Assembly (NCBI GenBank): GCA_947623455.1
Contig: OX392532.1
Span: 26,634,792 to 26,698,791, forward strand
Origin: Mimachlamys varia
Lineage: Eukaryota; Mollusca; Bivalvia; Pectinida; Pectinidae
Direction: 5' to 3'
Length of the DNA stretch: 64,000 bases
Position 1 is the first letter of the stretch, and each line of letters begins with the position of its first letter. Position numbers and translations under genes: made by a program. Shown here one piece after another: positions 20,672 to 32,280 of this stretch. The notes under the pieces are model-generated. The model made no database searches and was not told the DNA's origin. It was given only the letters and a program-made list of their open reading frames with translations.

Positions 20672-21098
20672 CATTAAGTCAAATGTTTTTGTTCATCGAG
20701 AGAATACTCAACAGCATTGTGAGCAGAGTCAGACATCTGCATATGAGTTCCGTGGCGTTCGTCGAAGACCCAGAAGTAAAAGACTCCTTATGTCGCGCAT
20801 TACTGCGGATGCACCTGAAGAAGAAGTGGTGTGGTCTGTAAAGACGTACGCAGCGGACAGAGGAGTAAAAGTAACTATGATGCGCATCATTAAACTCTGG
20901 GACACAGACTATCCTACTTACACGGCACGCATTAATGTTTCTGAAGAAAGTTTCGCAGCGGCAACCGACCCATACTTCTGGCCGGAGGGAGTTCTTGTAC
21001 GCGAGTGGGAGGACCGCCCTGATAATCGGTTCAGAAATCGCGACAGGGAATGGGAAGGTGGCTGCGATAGTCGTTCAAACAATCAAGATACATGGTGA
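19677..21098 (+). CDS. LINE ORF1 RNA-binding protein, 473 aa
   Basis: An intact frame beginning MFTMVKNKEL; the inner ATG at 19686 is equally possible. Residues ~198-255 are heptad-like and charged (RELRDEIRGLRETVKMKDK), consistent with a coiled coil for trimerisation or oligomerisation. The C-terminal ~110 residues (WSVKTYAADRGVKVT, then EESFAAATDPYFWPEGVLV) resemble the RRM-like/C-terminal domain of metazoan LINE ORF1 proteins, with the characteristic WPEGV ending. It stops at TGG TGA, overlapping the ORF2 start. The role would be binding element RNA as a chaperone. Only its last ~140 residues are repeated in the left arm. Confidence 0.8.
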   Translation: MFTMVKNKELPQKSVEFNEEIDDTSMTSTQIDKSVYTLLTEIAGGRDKQKFKEKVRSIYKSNSDSLSYVRQSLYDTALARKPETPLGTLVKRTNAGNSTAVEKYVEDIYTLFHYVDGSVDVGEVRNILTYKDRHRSICEANESGLNMSVSDEGVEASSPGLRNVNDNISNVTTGESMISTDNGIQNFADLAVLIVGMRGEIMEQLNAIDTANRHLIRELRDEIRGLRETVKMKDKTINALEQRVAFVQNTLDQNIEHNTKSTYADAAASKKRTNVSADSNSTTRTDVPIGRLVESTVEPLHVTVPDRDEPIKNIQTNRLSRDVDSKVNRDERIKSNVFVHRENTQQHCEQSQTSAYEFRGVRRRPRSKRLLMSRITADAPEEEVVWSVKTYAADRGVKVTMMRIIKLWDTDYPTYTARINVSEESFAAATDPYFWPEGVLVREWEDRPDNRFRNRDREWEGGCDSRSNNQDTW

Positions 21099-24000
21099 TG
21101 AACTCTGTGTGGCTTATATCGTTCCTAGTCATATTTGTCTTGAAGCTGCTTACATGGAACACTCGAGGGGTTATGTATGGCACTCCTTTACTAGGCGAGA
21201 TTCTTCTTAGTACAGATATTGCTGTTATTACAGAACATTGGTTACCGCCAGAACAGCTTAATTTCCTGAATAGTATCGATTGTAACTTTGACGCGTTCGG
21301 ACGAAGTGATGAACGTATACCTACAGAACTTGAACTAAGGACGCACAAGAGAGGATTTGGTGGAATCGCGATTCTTTGGAAGAAAACCCTGAAGGTATCG
21401 CCTTTAACTAATGAGGGAAATGATCGCATAATAGGGGTGTCTGTTCAACTGGCCGACAAGTCGTTTTTGTATATATTCGGGATATTGATGCCATCGACTA
21501 ATCTTCCCATGTCTCTGTACCGAGAAACATTACAAACGCTGTCGGACTTATACCAATGTTATAGTGAACAAGGACCCGTCGTTATTCTTGGTGACTTTAA
21601 CGGGCGATTATCAGAACGGTTCGGTAAAAAGAATCGCTACGAGGCAAACGAAAGAGGTAAAATCCTTGAGTCGTTTATTGTAGATAACGATCTTATCTCT
21701 GTTAATTCGCAACAATGGGCGAAAGGAGGTGATGTGACTTATATATCATGGGACGGCTTGAACAGCTCATTGATCGATCACGTTCTTATAGGAGCACATA
21801 CTATAGATTATGTAAAAACTTGTCAAATACACGATGATCATTTTATCAATGCGTCAGATCATTTGCCTGTGTCTATTGAACTTTGTTGCATTTTGAGGAA
21901 CAAGCACAGAGATATATCGATACAACAGGCCGTTAACTGGGGAAAAGCGTCTCCCGAGCAAAAGGCTGCCTATTCCAGCAAAGTAACGCAACTGATCAAA
22001 AATAGATCAATTCTCCGAGAGGCGGAAAATTGCGATGATCTGGACAGTTTTATAAATATCATTGTTTCCACAATAAAGGAATCATCCAAAACTACACTGC
22101 CAGTGAAAAAGTATCGTAAATATTTGAAACCTTACTGGAATTTCGGAAGTGTGAAGGAACTCCATTCGTCAATGAGACAGTTTCGCAGTGTGTGGAAATC
22201 TGAGGGTCGTCCGCGCGGTGTAGAACATAATTCTTACAAAGAGTATAAAGATTCAAAAAAAGTTTTCCGAAAAGCATTAAAAGAAGCAAGAGAGCTCTAT
22301 GAACAACAGCAGCTTGAACGTTTGCTAGAATCAGCTGAACTCGACATCGGTACATTCTACAAGGCGGTTCGGGCAAGAAAGTGTAATGGTCCTAGATGTT
22401 CAGATCTGAAAGTTGACAATAAAATCATCCGCGATTCAGATGAACTGAGAAAGGTTTGGTTTGAGCACTACAGTAAGTTAGCTCTACCGTCAGAGCAGGC
22501 CAACTTCGACGATAGTCATCGGGCTAAGGTACAATTAGATATCCGTGATATGTTCCACAATAGTTTTGCAAATAACGATGGCATTTGTGATCGGGATATT
22601 TCAACAAGTGAAATCGTGATAGCAATCAGAAGTATGGAAAACGGTAAGGCGGGCGGTCATGATAATATAGTCATTGAACACATTCGCTTTGGCGGTAAAA
22701 GTCTGCTTGACTGTATCGTTTTACTCTTCAATAAAATCCTAGAGAAGGAGGAATATCCCGTACATTTTAAAAAGGGCATAGTTATCACATTATTTAAAGG
22801 TGGTAACAAAGACAAACTGGATAAAAACAATTATAGAGACATCACGTTAACACCAGTTCTACAAAAGCTGTTCGAAAAAGTAATATATCAGAGGTTAATG
22901 GCTCGATGTGGTGAAATACAGTTTCCGCATAGATTACAACAGGGGTTCAGACCGGAATGTGGAAGCATCATGGCGGCATTCACTGTCAAAGAATCAATAT
23001 GCCACTATATCGAAAATAAATCGAAGGTATTTGCTGCATTTTTGGATAATGCTAAAGCATTTAATAGTGTGTGGATAGACGGATTACTGCATAAAGTGTA
23101 CAATCTCGGCTTTAGTGGTAAGTTCTGGAGAATACTACAAGGCTCATTCCAAAATGTGACTTCGCGTGTGATGTTTGATGGGAAGCTTAGTGAAGCCTAT
23201 CCGGTTAGGCAAGGGGTCGGTCAAGGAAGAACTTTATCAGCCTGGTTATTTCTCGTGATGATAAATGATCTTGTATGTGATCTAGATGATGAGAGACAGG
23301 GATTGTTAGTTCAAAAATTGCACATCCCCTGTGTGTTTCTAGCAGACGATACGCTTTTACTAGCTGGCAGTATAACAAATCTGCAAAGTCAACTAGACAC
23401 TGTATACGCGTATGCTAATCGCTGGAGGCTGAATTATAACTCTGCTAAATCGTCATTGATGGAATTTTCATATAAGAGACGAAACGCCAGACATAAATCA
23501 GCTCGATGTTCGCTGGGAGGCACAGATATCAAATGGACTGATTCAAAAGTTTACGCGGGAATAACATTTTGTTCGAATCTGAAACCCGATGTCGCTATAG
23601 AGAGCGCGTGCGGTAAAGGGAGGAGAAATCTTAACAGCTTAATGAGTATAGGTGTTCATCCAGACGGTCTGAATCCTCTAAAAAGTGCACAACTTGTTAA
23701 GACAATTATAATACCGAGTATTATATACGGTTGTGAACTGTGGGCGAATACTACACAGAAGTCTATTGATACGTTAAACAGAACTATTCGATATGCTGCT
23801 CGAAGGTGCCAGGGCTTTGAGAAAACGTCGTCATCGGCCATAACTACAAGGGCTATCGACTTACCTGATGATATATGGTCTGAAGTGGAAACCAGAAAAC
23901 TATACCTTTGGAACAAGTTGTGTAATGCTAAATCGTGTTTTGTTTGGAAAGCTCTATTTATTATCCGTTTATGTACACTTATGTTCACCTCGCAATCTTT

Positions 24001-24616
24001 GCTAAACGTGAGCTTCATTGTAGACATTCTGCACACAATGGTGAAACTTAAAGTCGAGACATTCTTTTTTGAATTTATTTTTTCTGGTACCTGTTGTAAG
24101 GAGTTTCAATGGAAGTCATTTATCAAGAAAGTAGTAACGAACTTTTATTTTGAGGAGTGGTGTAAAATGTGCAAAAATCGTTCCGATCTGTTGTATTATA
24201 GAGCAGTTCATCAATGTATGGGGCCCAATCCTCTGTGGCTTTTAACGCTGAAGTTTCCGAAAAACACATGGAAAATTTGTGAACTGATTAAGCTTTCCTA
24301 CAGAACTGAATTTCAAAACGCTATTTGTAAGCTGTGCAAAAACGCTGTAGACAATAACGTTAAACATTTCGTCATACAATGTCCTGCATTATTCAGAAGT
24401 AGGGACATCTTGCTTGAACAAATAGTAAATTTGATAAGCGTTGACAAATATGTACAATATGATATGCTAAATGAAGATGAAAAATGTTCCTTCATTCTCG
24501 GTGGAAGAAATAATATAAATTTGGATGACGGAGAATGGGACAATCTCATGGTTGCTTTAAGCGAAACGGTAGCTGGGATGATAAATGAAATGAATACACT
24601 TCTCCAGAACTGTTGA
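21092..24616 (+). CDS. LINE ORF2: endonuclease-reverse transcriptase, 1174 aa (right arm)
   Basis: An intact frame. APE endonuclease, residues ~20-265: WNTRG near 24, ILGDFNGRL near 165, SLIDHVLIG near 227, SDHLPVS near 255. Reverse transcriptase, ~555-790: FLDNAKAF near 650, RQGVGQGRTL near 710, LADD near 748. Zinc-binding-like CKLC...HFVIQC at ~1079-1096. Note LADD in place of the commoner YADD or FADD; the two catalytic Asp are present. The start ATG overlaps the ORF1 stop. Together with ORF1 this is the only element in the window that could still be autonomous. Confidence 0.93.
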   Translation: MVMNSVWLISFLVIFVLKLLTWNTRGVMYGTPLLGEILLSTDIAVITEHWLPPEQLNFLNSIDCNFDAFGRSDERIPTELELRTHKRGFGGIAILWKKTLKVSPLTNEGNDRIIGVSVQLADKSFLYIFGILMPSTNLPMSLYRETLQTLSDLYQCYSEQGPVVILGDFNGRLSERFGKKNRYEANERGKILESFIVDNDLISVNSQQWAKGGDVTYISWDGLNSSLIDHVLIGAHTIDYVKTCQIHDDHFINASDHLPVSIELCCILRNKHRDISIQQAVNWGKASPEQKAAYSSKVTQLIKNRSILREAENCDDLDSFINIIVSTIKESSKTTLPVKKYRKYLKPYWNFGSVKELHSSMRQFRSVWKSEGRPRGVEHNSYKEYKDSKKVFRKALKEARELYEQQQLERLLESAELDIGTFYKAVRARKCNGPRCSDLKVDNKIIRDSDELRKVWFEHYSKLALPSEQANFDDSHRAKVQLDIRDMFHNSFANNDGICDRDISTSEIVIAIRSMENGKAGGHDNIVIEHIRFGGKSLLDCIVLLFNKILEKEEYPVHFKKGIVITLFKGGNKDKLDKNNYRDITLTPVLQKLFEKVIYQRLMARCGEIQFPHRLQQGFRPECGSIMAAFTVKESICHYIENKSKVFAAFLDNAKAFNSVWIDGLLHKVYNLGFSGKFWRILQGSFQNVTSRVMFDGKLSEAYPVRQGVGQGRTLSAWLFLVMINDLVCDLDDERQGLLVQKLHIPCVFLADDTLLLAGSITNLQSQLDTVYAYANRWRLNYNSAKSSLMEFSYKRRNARHKSARCSLGGTDIKWTDSKVYAGITFCSNLKPDVAIESACGKGRRNLNSLMSIGVHPDGLNPLKSAQLVKTIIIPSIIYGCELWANTTQKSIDTLNRTIRYAARRCQGFEKTSSSAITTRAIDLPDDIWSEVETRKLYLWNKLCNAKSCFVWKALFIIRLCTLMFTSQSLLNVSFIVDILHTMVKLKVETFFFEFIFSGTCCKEFQWKSFIKKVVTNFYFEEWCKMCKNRSDLLYYRAVHQCMGPNPLWLLTLKFPKNTWKICELIKLSYRTEFQNAICKLCKNAVDNNVKHFVIQCPALFRSRDILLEQIVNLISVDKYVQYDMLNEDEKCSFILGGRNNINLDDGEWDNLMVALSETVAGMINEMNTLLQNC

Positions 24617-25980
24617 CAAACATCTAATGAAAAAGAAGGAAACTGTACATTATTATGTAATATTCATGTTATAAATTGACAAGACAATGTTAATCTCAAA
24701 AAGAGGAAATAAAGAATGTCTGTCTGTCTGTCTGTCTGTCTGTCATGGTCCACAAGTTCATTTTCTTTGATTTTAGCATTTTTCCCATCGAGATTTTTAA
24801 TCTTGTGATTGGAGTCCTGACAGCGAAGAAACAAAGGGAAATTGACCGTTGTACAACAGTTATAAACCCAGAACATGGCTTTTGATATCGTTATCAAATA
24901 AATATAACTGGTGCTGACTGTAAAACTTACCGCTAGCAAGACTGACACTGATAGTAATAGTCCCTACCGTACGAAGTTGAACCAGACAGGCGGGTTTTCA
25001 TTTAAACCGGAAGTCCTTTATCGGAACTCCTCAGAGTTTTCAATCTAACGCTACAGACATGGGCGAGGAGTTCCGTTTCGAACACAGCTAGAAGAACATT
25101 CTGGAAGGTCTATTTATAGCTCTCGGCCAACCTCCGAGTACTACTCATTTTTAAAGCACTATTAGGGCCGTTCTGCTAAAGATATCGAAAAACTAAAAAT
25201 ACCGTTTTGTTTGGAATTACCTTAACTACTTATGTATGGAATTTCAGTTAATTAAATTAAAGCATAAATTCTCCAGTATCAATTATACAGAAACTTTTCA
25301 GTCTAGCAGTAAAAATGCCGATTTTTGCCTCTTTAACACCAAATATATCCATAACTAGATTTATTCTGGGTATAACCAATACACAAGAAGGTAGATCGAA
25401 TCGTGTTTTACAAACGTTGATAACTTTTAGCGAAACTCGTCCACCTGTTTTTTTGCGGCACAAATCGCTGATATAGCCGGTCAAATAGCTGCAACCTTCA
25501 GTGTTTATCATTCCGTAAGGGAGGTAACTCTGTTACCACCCCATTACTTCATTCTTTATTAAAAACTGACAGTATTAACATGAATCAATGTTGGATGTAC
25601 ACAATACAGCTAGACCAGCACTAGTCATAATTTATAACCATGATGATGTCTTAAAAGTATTTACTACACGCGATTTCACTTATGCAAGCTTGATTCAGTC
25701 CCTGACTTGCATTAATTAATGAAACAACATAGTTCATACACTGTAGCTGTGTAGGTGTACACCACCTATCCGCTCACTTCCTCCTCTATATGAAGGATAA
25801 GCCCCAACGGCCTATACAAAAATAATATTAGCAGTCACACACCCAAGTATATGGTGTAAATACCTTCACGGACAAATTTAATCGGTTGCCTTCACAATTC
25901 GTAATCACGTGTCACAAAGTACCTCTCCTGGCTAGCACTGTCCAAGTCCATAATTGATGGTGTTATCGAAGTAAAGCAAG

Positions 25981-28900
25981 TCACAGTTCACAGCACAACA
26001 AAACACACTGGTGATCCAAGTCTCCAAACACCGTTGTTTGTAGAGCTGTCTGTGGGATGATGAGGTCTGTAATACAGATAACTCGGGGCAGAAAATGGTA
26101 CCAATTAACAAAATTTTTAACGATACTATCAGCAATGTCACCAAGCGAGATCCTCAATATATATTAAAGTATTAGCGCTCAAATTTCTGGCAATACAAAC
26201 AGTCCATGCGTTTACATTTGTCAAACTCGCTGGAGTGTTATCCGTTCAATGGTTTTGTTTATAATTTATGAAATTGTCCGCTTACGTGTTCTGACCGATA
26301 TATCCTCCGACTGGACGCGTTCTTCGTCTCCACACTGACTTGGTATATACGATGTCACAATAAATTTGAAAAGTTGTCCGGGAGTCAAATCTTCAATGTA
26401 CAGTGATGTCTCGTCTGGGCTGACTTTTTTAATCTGAACTGATTTTGAATTTACCGGATACCATTCTACATCATAGTTCTGTACTAAGTTATATGCTGGG
26501 CGGGTCCACTCCAACATAACAGATGTGGTTCCTATTTCCTTTACAAGTAGGCCTCCGAATTTCAGTTTCGATTCTACAATATAATGCAATGTAAATGTAC
26601 CATATAAATCCCGGATAAGGACATTTAGCAAGGAATGAATTGAATTTTATTTGAGCGATGAATAATTTTACGATTTTAAAGGGGCATCCCGCGAAATCCT
26701 AAATGGCTGTTCTTGAATGTACATTGTGTCTACACTACCAATTATATTTTCCTGCTCTTCCAAAATTCAAAGTCCGCTCAAAATGTCGATATTGACCACT
26801 TGGAAAAATTGCATTCCTCGGGAAAGCCCGATAAAAATCGTAGCCGATGACGCAACGTGACAGATTTGTGGCGAAAATAAACACACGTCGCCTGGCCGAT
26901 TAGCGAAGAGGACGTAAGAGATGGGACGTGTAAAGCACGACTTGTGAAACAGAGGCAAAGTCCGTGTTTAAACTTATTGAATCACATAACCATTTATTTA
27001 TCGACATCAGGAAATATCTATAGATTTATTACTTGACTTAGACTGGTACAAATGGGTACGGAAAAAATGAAATGAAATGTTTGCGAAAATATTTTTACAG
27101 CTCAATGTCTTGAGGACTTTTTTCAGATTAGCAATATATCCATGCATATTCATCTAAAATCTACCCAAATGTCAGCGTCTGCATACTTTGAGTGCGTGCA
27201 CTCATATTGCGCACAAGACACTTAACATGTACTTGTCGAGATACTTATAATTTGTCCATTACTTAATCCATTATGAATATGTTATGATAGCTCCGTTTTC
27301 TTTTAACATTTTCTATATCTTCTTGTAAAGGAACGTGAACGTTGACATTTTCAACACAACTGCAGACATGGGACATACGGTATATGTATTTTTTAATTAA
27401 TGACTTCGTTTATGCACATATCAAATTCAATACCGGGGTCGCAACCCGATTATATTTGTACCTTCCCTATTTTTTAGATGAGGTATGAAAAGCAGTTTTT
27501 CACACACTCAAGATGACATAAAGTCATGCGGGAAGCCATTTTTTGTTAACCTCCGATGTAGCTTGTTGTGCGAATGCGGTATCATGTGTGGCGCAAATAT
27601 TTACATGTCCAAATCGTTGATCAATAAAAAGTGATTCCTTTTTTAAATTATCAAAGTTTTTGAGAACATATTTTAGCGTAAAACACCCATTAATATTTCA
27701 TAAGATGACACATTAAATTCATATATACAATAGTTCTAAATAACCATAAAATATAGTTTTACTGTGGTGCCTCTCTAAACTGCTTAACCAACAATCATTC
27801 CAAGACTTTGTGTTACTCACCCTTCACCCGTATAGTTGCTGTCATAGGGTCACTTATTTTCCCGTCAGCCACCGCCCATATCACTACCTCGTAAGTAGTC
27901 CCAGTGTGAGGATTGTCTATAAACACGGACGGTTGTGTCGATTCGGTACTCTTCTTTGCCACTACGTCTCCAGCACAGTCCTTCAGCATCACAAGGTAAT
28001 TGTCCACGTAGCCTGGTGAAGCATCCCACCTCAGCTCCAGACTTGTCCTCAGTACGTGACCGTGACTGGTTTGCATGTCTAGTGCACCAGGAGAAGACGG
28101 CACTGGAGGATTTTATTAAACAAATATAATGAAAATGATTTTAAATTCGTCAAAACAAATGTTTTGTTGTGAACAGTCATTTACATTTCATGATTGTTTG
28201 TCACTTTTCACATTCCGATGATGTTGCATGGATTCATGGATTGTATTCTAAGTGCAATGTTTATTTATGTCTACATGTGTTTATTTAATAATATGTTTAT
28301 TTCTACACATGGGATGCTTATGTGTATTATATTGTAAGTATTGATAAACTTTTTTTAATGAATAAAACACACATTGTATTGGTATATTTATATAAGTAGT
28401 ATAATAAATAATGAAAAACTTATAGTTTGTTTTATTAAATATGTACTGGTATTGAGTGTTGACAAATACATTAAAGTGTTGTTATTGATATAAACAATGT
28501 AATGAGCATATACATAGATAGTGCAGATGTTATTAAAGTATACATTTGTAGCGGTATGGGCTGTTATTATGTAATTAATAAGGAAAATCAAAACGAAAAT
28601 TGTATCAATAGAGAGTGGCAGTCAAAAGTAGGTCTGAGGTCAAGGTCTTGTGACTTCGGTAGCACCGTGCTTGGCGGACAATGGGCTGCTGCATTAGATA
28701 GTAGAGTGCTACGAGGCAGCGATATAGAGATAGGAGCGAAAGGTTATAGCGCCCGAAACCTGACAGACGTAACTGTCATTTCCATATGATGCATCAGGTA
28801 TTGATATATTATCAGGGGGAAGTTAGGTTTGAAGTCAGATTAAAACGTTAGATACATTCCTTTAAGTGACTCATTACTTATGAACAACCGGCGGTAGCTT

Positions 28901-30402
28901 CTCAAAAATAGTTCATATTGCATATATTATAGAGAGATTTAGATTCAATATGTTTGGGAGAGATGATGTAAACCTGTGGTGTAGGAGGCCTGGGAGGGTC
29001 CCTGATAGAACACTGCGTGTGTTTTAGAACTAAATATGTTTGATATTGTAACGCTTTATAATCTGTGTGTAGGTAGATTGATGTTGTGTAGAACTGTGCT
29101 ATAAAGGGCAATTGGAGTTGAAAGTCAAGATTTGGAGAGAGAGGATATAAGCATCTGAAGAAGGAAGCCGGGTTGGCCTGAGCTGCCCAGAAAAAGCACT
29201 CCTGGGGTGTCTTTGGGCGAGCCCGAGAACATGTTCTTACTTCTTCTTGTGAAATGACGCTCTAACAGCTAGAACGAATCAAGAACAAACAAAGATGGCG
29301 GAAAAATTGAAGCTTGCCATTTCTGAATAAGTGAAACTGTATTTAACCACATATTGGATGATTTGCGAGTAACCCTCACCTTACCAAAGTATATCGTCGT
29401 GGGTGGTTACCTGTGCCACCCCCCCTCCCCCCCCCCGATCCTGATAAGAAGCAAGATATGTTTAACTTTTGATTGCAGAAAACAAAAATACAGATTTAAC
29501 AATTAGAAAGTTATAATTATGTAATAGACTCATACCTTTCCTTCAGAGTTGAGAATTTGGCTATTCCGCGTTCGTGAAAGGAAATATAACAACGAAAGGT
29601 TAATAAATTAATTAAGTGTAAAATACAAAAATGTAAACTTTCACTAATAAATACAAAAAAAATATGAAATTATTAACTGATTGCACACATTAAAATCCAT
29701 AAACTGATTATCACATTGTTGCCGCAATCTTTGTTGCCGCTGTTCTCACCTAAAAGATGGTGTGAGATTTTATTACGAGTACGTGTTCTCATGCTTTGTT
29801 CTTGTCGTTAGGGTGAAGGACAAAGCCGGCGGCGGATGGATTCAATGAATCAAAAGGTTGACAAATGATGTCTTTACTTTGGTTAATGTGAATATCTGTG
29901 TTAAATGATTGCAGGATAAACAGAATACCAGTATGTATCTTTTAATGCATGGTTTATTTTGGTGAGGGTCCCGAGCCAAAAATAAACCTTGTATTGTAAG
30001 ATACTTTCCATGCATTCTCTATATACAGCGGAGTTAGTATTTGCATACACATTGTAGTGTTGTTATTTATATAAACAGTGATACGAGGCTTGACGTACAG
30101 CTTGTAATAAATGTTGCCATATATAGTAGTTTGGAAATTGATATGCGCTGAGTGTTGTTTGTAATGACCTGCTGGTTTCAGAATCGTATTGACTTCCTAG
30201 TTAAATATATGATTTCGACCTGAGTTTTCTTTACCTGCAAAATCTTAATTGATGACCTGTTTGTCCAAGAGCTCAGAAATCCATCGACAGTGTTCCAATG
30301 CTAGTTACACTACTTACCTTTTTGCATTATATGTATTGTGATTATAGCCGGTGCCATGGCAGATACCACCGCCAAAAGACATTGTAACACACGGTTGGCC
30401 AT
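25981..30402 (-). CDS. Secreted two-FN3-domain protein, complete gene (right arm copy)
   Basis: Mirror copy of the left-arm gene. Coding exons in transcription order are 30402-30318, 28102-27821, 26573-26286 and 26066-25981. All start, stop, donor and acceptor sites are preserved (donors GTAAGT, GTGAGT and GTAAGC). It differs from the left copy by a few substitutions, e.g. Ser for Pro near the start of FN3-1 (PSSPGAL) and Ser for Thr in FN3-2 (GTTSVML). Intron 3 lacks the 292-bp segment. Both copies retain an undamaged frame, which argues for purifying selection or recent duplication. Confidence 0.8.
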
Positions 30403-30835
30403 TGTCAGGTCTGCACAAGGCACAAAAATAATATACTATCGACACAACGATACACGACGACCAGGTATGTTGTGGTATATACGAACAGTTACGCAACCTA
30501 GAGATCAAAATCACGTAACACACACATATGCTGCACCTCTTACTGCAGTGCTACCCGAACTGAGAACGGCCTATGTGTATAAACTCCTACCGCTCAGCCG
30601 TTCACGTGTATCACAGAGCGGTGTCAAACTCCTATCGGTTCTATTTTTAGATTAGATGTAGCGACTGCACAAGACAGCGTACAGGTAAAATGTTCAGTGT
30701 TGAGAACGACAAAACGTATATCGATAAAAACAGGTGCCTCAGGCTCCGGCCGCTTGATTCTGATTGGTTGATCAAAACCGAAAGTACCGAGCATGTTTGG
30801 GATGTGGGGTTTACATATTCGTCAAAAGGTGAAGT

Positions 30836-31061
30836 ATGGAGACTGGTGGAGATATGGATGCGTTTTTGCGGGATATCAATCCCGGACTACTGAAATATCG
30901 AGATGAATTTTCAAAGATGTCGGTAACTAATAATGAAACGTTACGTTTCCTGCGGCCAAATGAAGTTAACGAAATGGGTTTACCGGTTGTCTACAAAAGG
31001 ATGCTTATTGACAAGATAGTAAATCTTCAAACACCGGAAACAAAAACCAAAATGAAGGAAC
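30836..31061 (+). CDS. SAM-like domain, first coding exon (right arm copy)
   Basis: Same product as the exon at 8967-9192, reading METGGDMDAF to about the GAAC|GTATCA candidate donor near 31061. It is head-to-head with the right-arm FN3 gene (start codons at 30402 and 30836). No difference from the left copy was seen in the protein. Downstream exons are not visible; repeat sequence follows within 100 bp. It may be a broken duplicate or a first exon whose remainder lies elsewhere. Confidence 0.5.
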
Positions 31062-31130
31062 GTATCAGCTCTATGGACCATAGGCGGATCCAGGATTTTG
31101 GGTTAGAGGGGGCGTACTTTTTTTCTGCAA

Positions 31131-31870
31131 TTCAAGTTCAAGTTCTTTATTAACCTTGAGTCTATTGACTCATCGGTTTTCAAGTAGCAACATGAATTAA
31201 ACAATATTAGCATACATGTATACAATTCTGTACATCATTACAAGTTATTACACATAGAATGTACACTCGGAGAGAGCAAACAATTACATTAAATGATTCC
31301 TCAACGTATTAGCAGCTTTCATATATTTGGACAATTTTTCAATTTCTTTTGTGTTTTTAACATTTAAAAACAATTCAATCAATTTGAACGTAATCGGTTT
31401 TTTAAAATAGTACTTTTTCAAAATTTGTTTCGTAATTCAGAGTAACATGGGTATTCAACATAAAATGGTACTCATCTTCAACATCATCTGCATTACAAAT
31501 TGTACAAACTCTAAAATTTCTCTGTATATTTTGGTAGTGACTCTTTTCAATATTCAGATTATGTGACGATCACGGACTTAGATAGCAGACTAACCTAAGT
31601 CCGTGTTGACGATAATCTAATTTTTGTAATTTCTTTCAAAAAATCCCTCGGTATTGGTTTTCTCATGTAACACTGCAAATCACAATCGATGTTAAGATGC
31701 GAATAAATAAATCCTTTTGAAGATGTTCTAATTTTTTCTTTGCAATCTTGTCTAAAAATATCAAAAATCTTTTCTCTAATTATATTAATATAGGTATCTT
31801 CACAATTTTCTGTCTCCCAAATATAGCGTAACCCTTGACTGTATAATTCGTTTTTGATGTTCAAACCCAT
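31131..31870 (-). mobile_element. LINE 3' fragment (right arm)
   Basis: Mirror of 8156-8898: the same 5'-truncated ORF2 C-terminus (IKNELYSQGLRYIW at the 31870 end) and the same TTCAAGTTCAAGTTCTTTATT 3' tail near 31131-31151. Confidence 0.65.
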
Positions 31871-32280
31871 TTATCTTTATTCAATAACATATCGTCATCG
31901 CATGACTTCAATATTATCAGTGTTTTTTAAATTTCATCCATTACTTGAATACTCTTTTTTGGTAATAGTGTCAATGGAAATCGACTAAGTTCTAAATAAA
32001 CCTTACTATTACACGTATTTTTACGAACTCATAGTAATTAATGAACTAGATGTTCGGTCTCTCATCCACATTGAGTTCACAACAACATTATGATTGCATC
32101 TTTGTTGTTCACACGAGGAGTGCTCGAAAATTTTTGCAAACGCACTGTATACTCGAGTATCACGTAATGTACGTGCATTAAACTAGTACCAACTTGTTGA
32201 CCGTTCATCGCTGTATTGTGTGCATACATTTTATTGAAATCCACTTACCGGCTTTCTTGCCTTAACACTGTGTTGAAAAT

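Larger units (their letters stand above)
19661..24744 (+). mobile_element. Apparently full-length APE-type LINE with two intact ORFs
   Basis: About 5.1 kb: a very short 5' leader after the spacer boundary, ORF1 (19677-21098), ORF2 (21092-24616), a short 3'UTR with AATAAAG at 24708, and a (TGTC)n tail at 24717-24744. The ORFs overlap by seven bases, and the ATGGTGATGA overlap suggests termination-reinitiation. The upstream target site cannot be seen because the element abuts the inverted arm, so 5' completeness is inferred from the ORF1 start only. Clade not assigned. Confidence 0.85.

Noticed and set aside
30338..30655. 105-codon plus-strand frame (and its left-arm mirror 9373-9690)
   Set aside because: It is antisense to exon 1 of the FN3 gene and has no domain character; the exon with leader and GTAAGT donor explains the region better.
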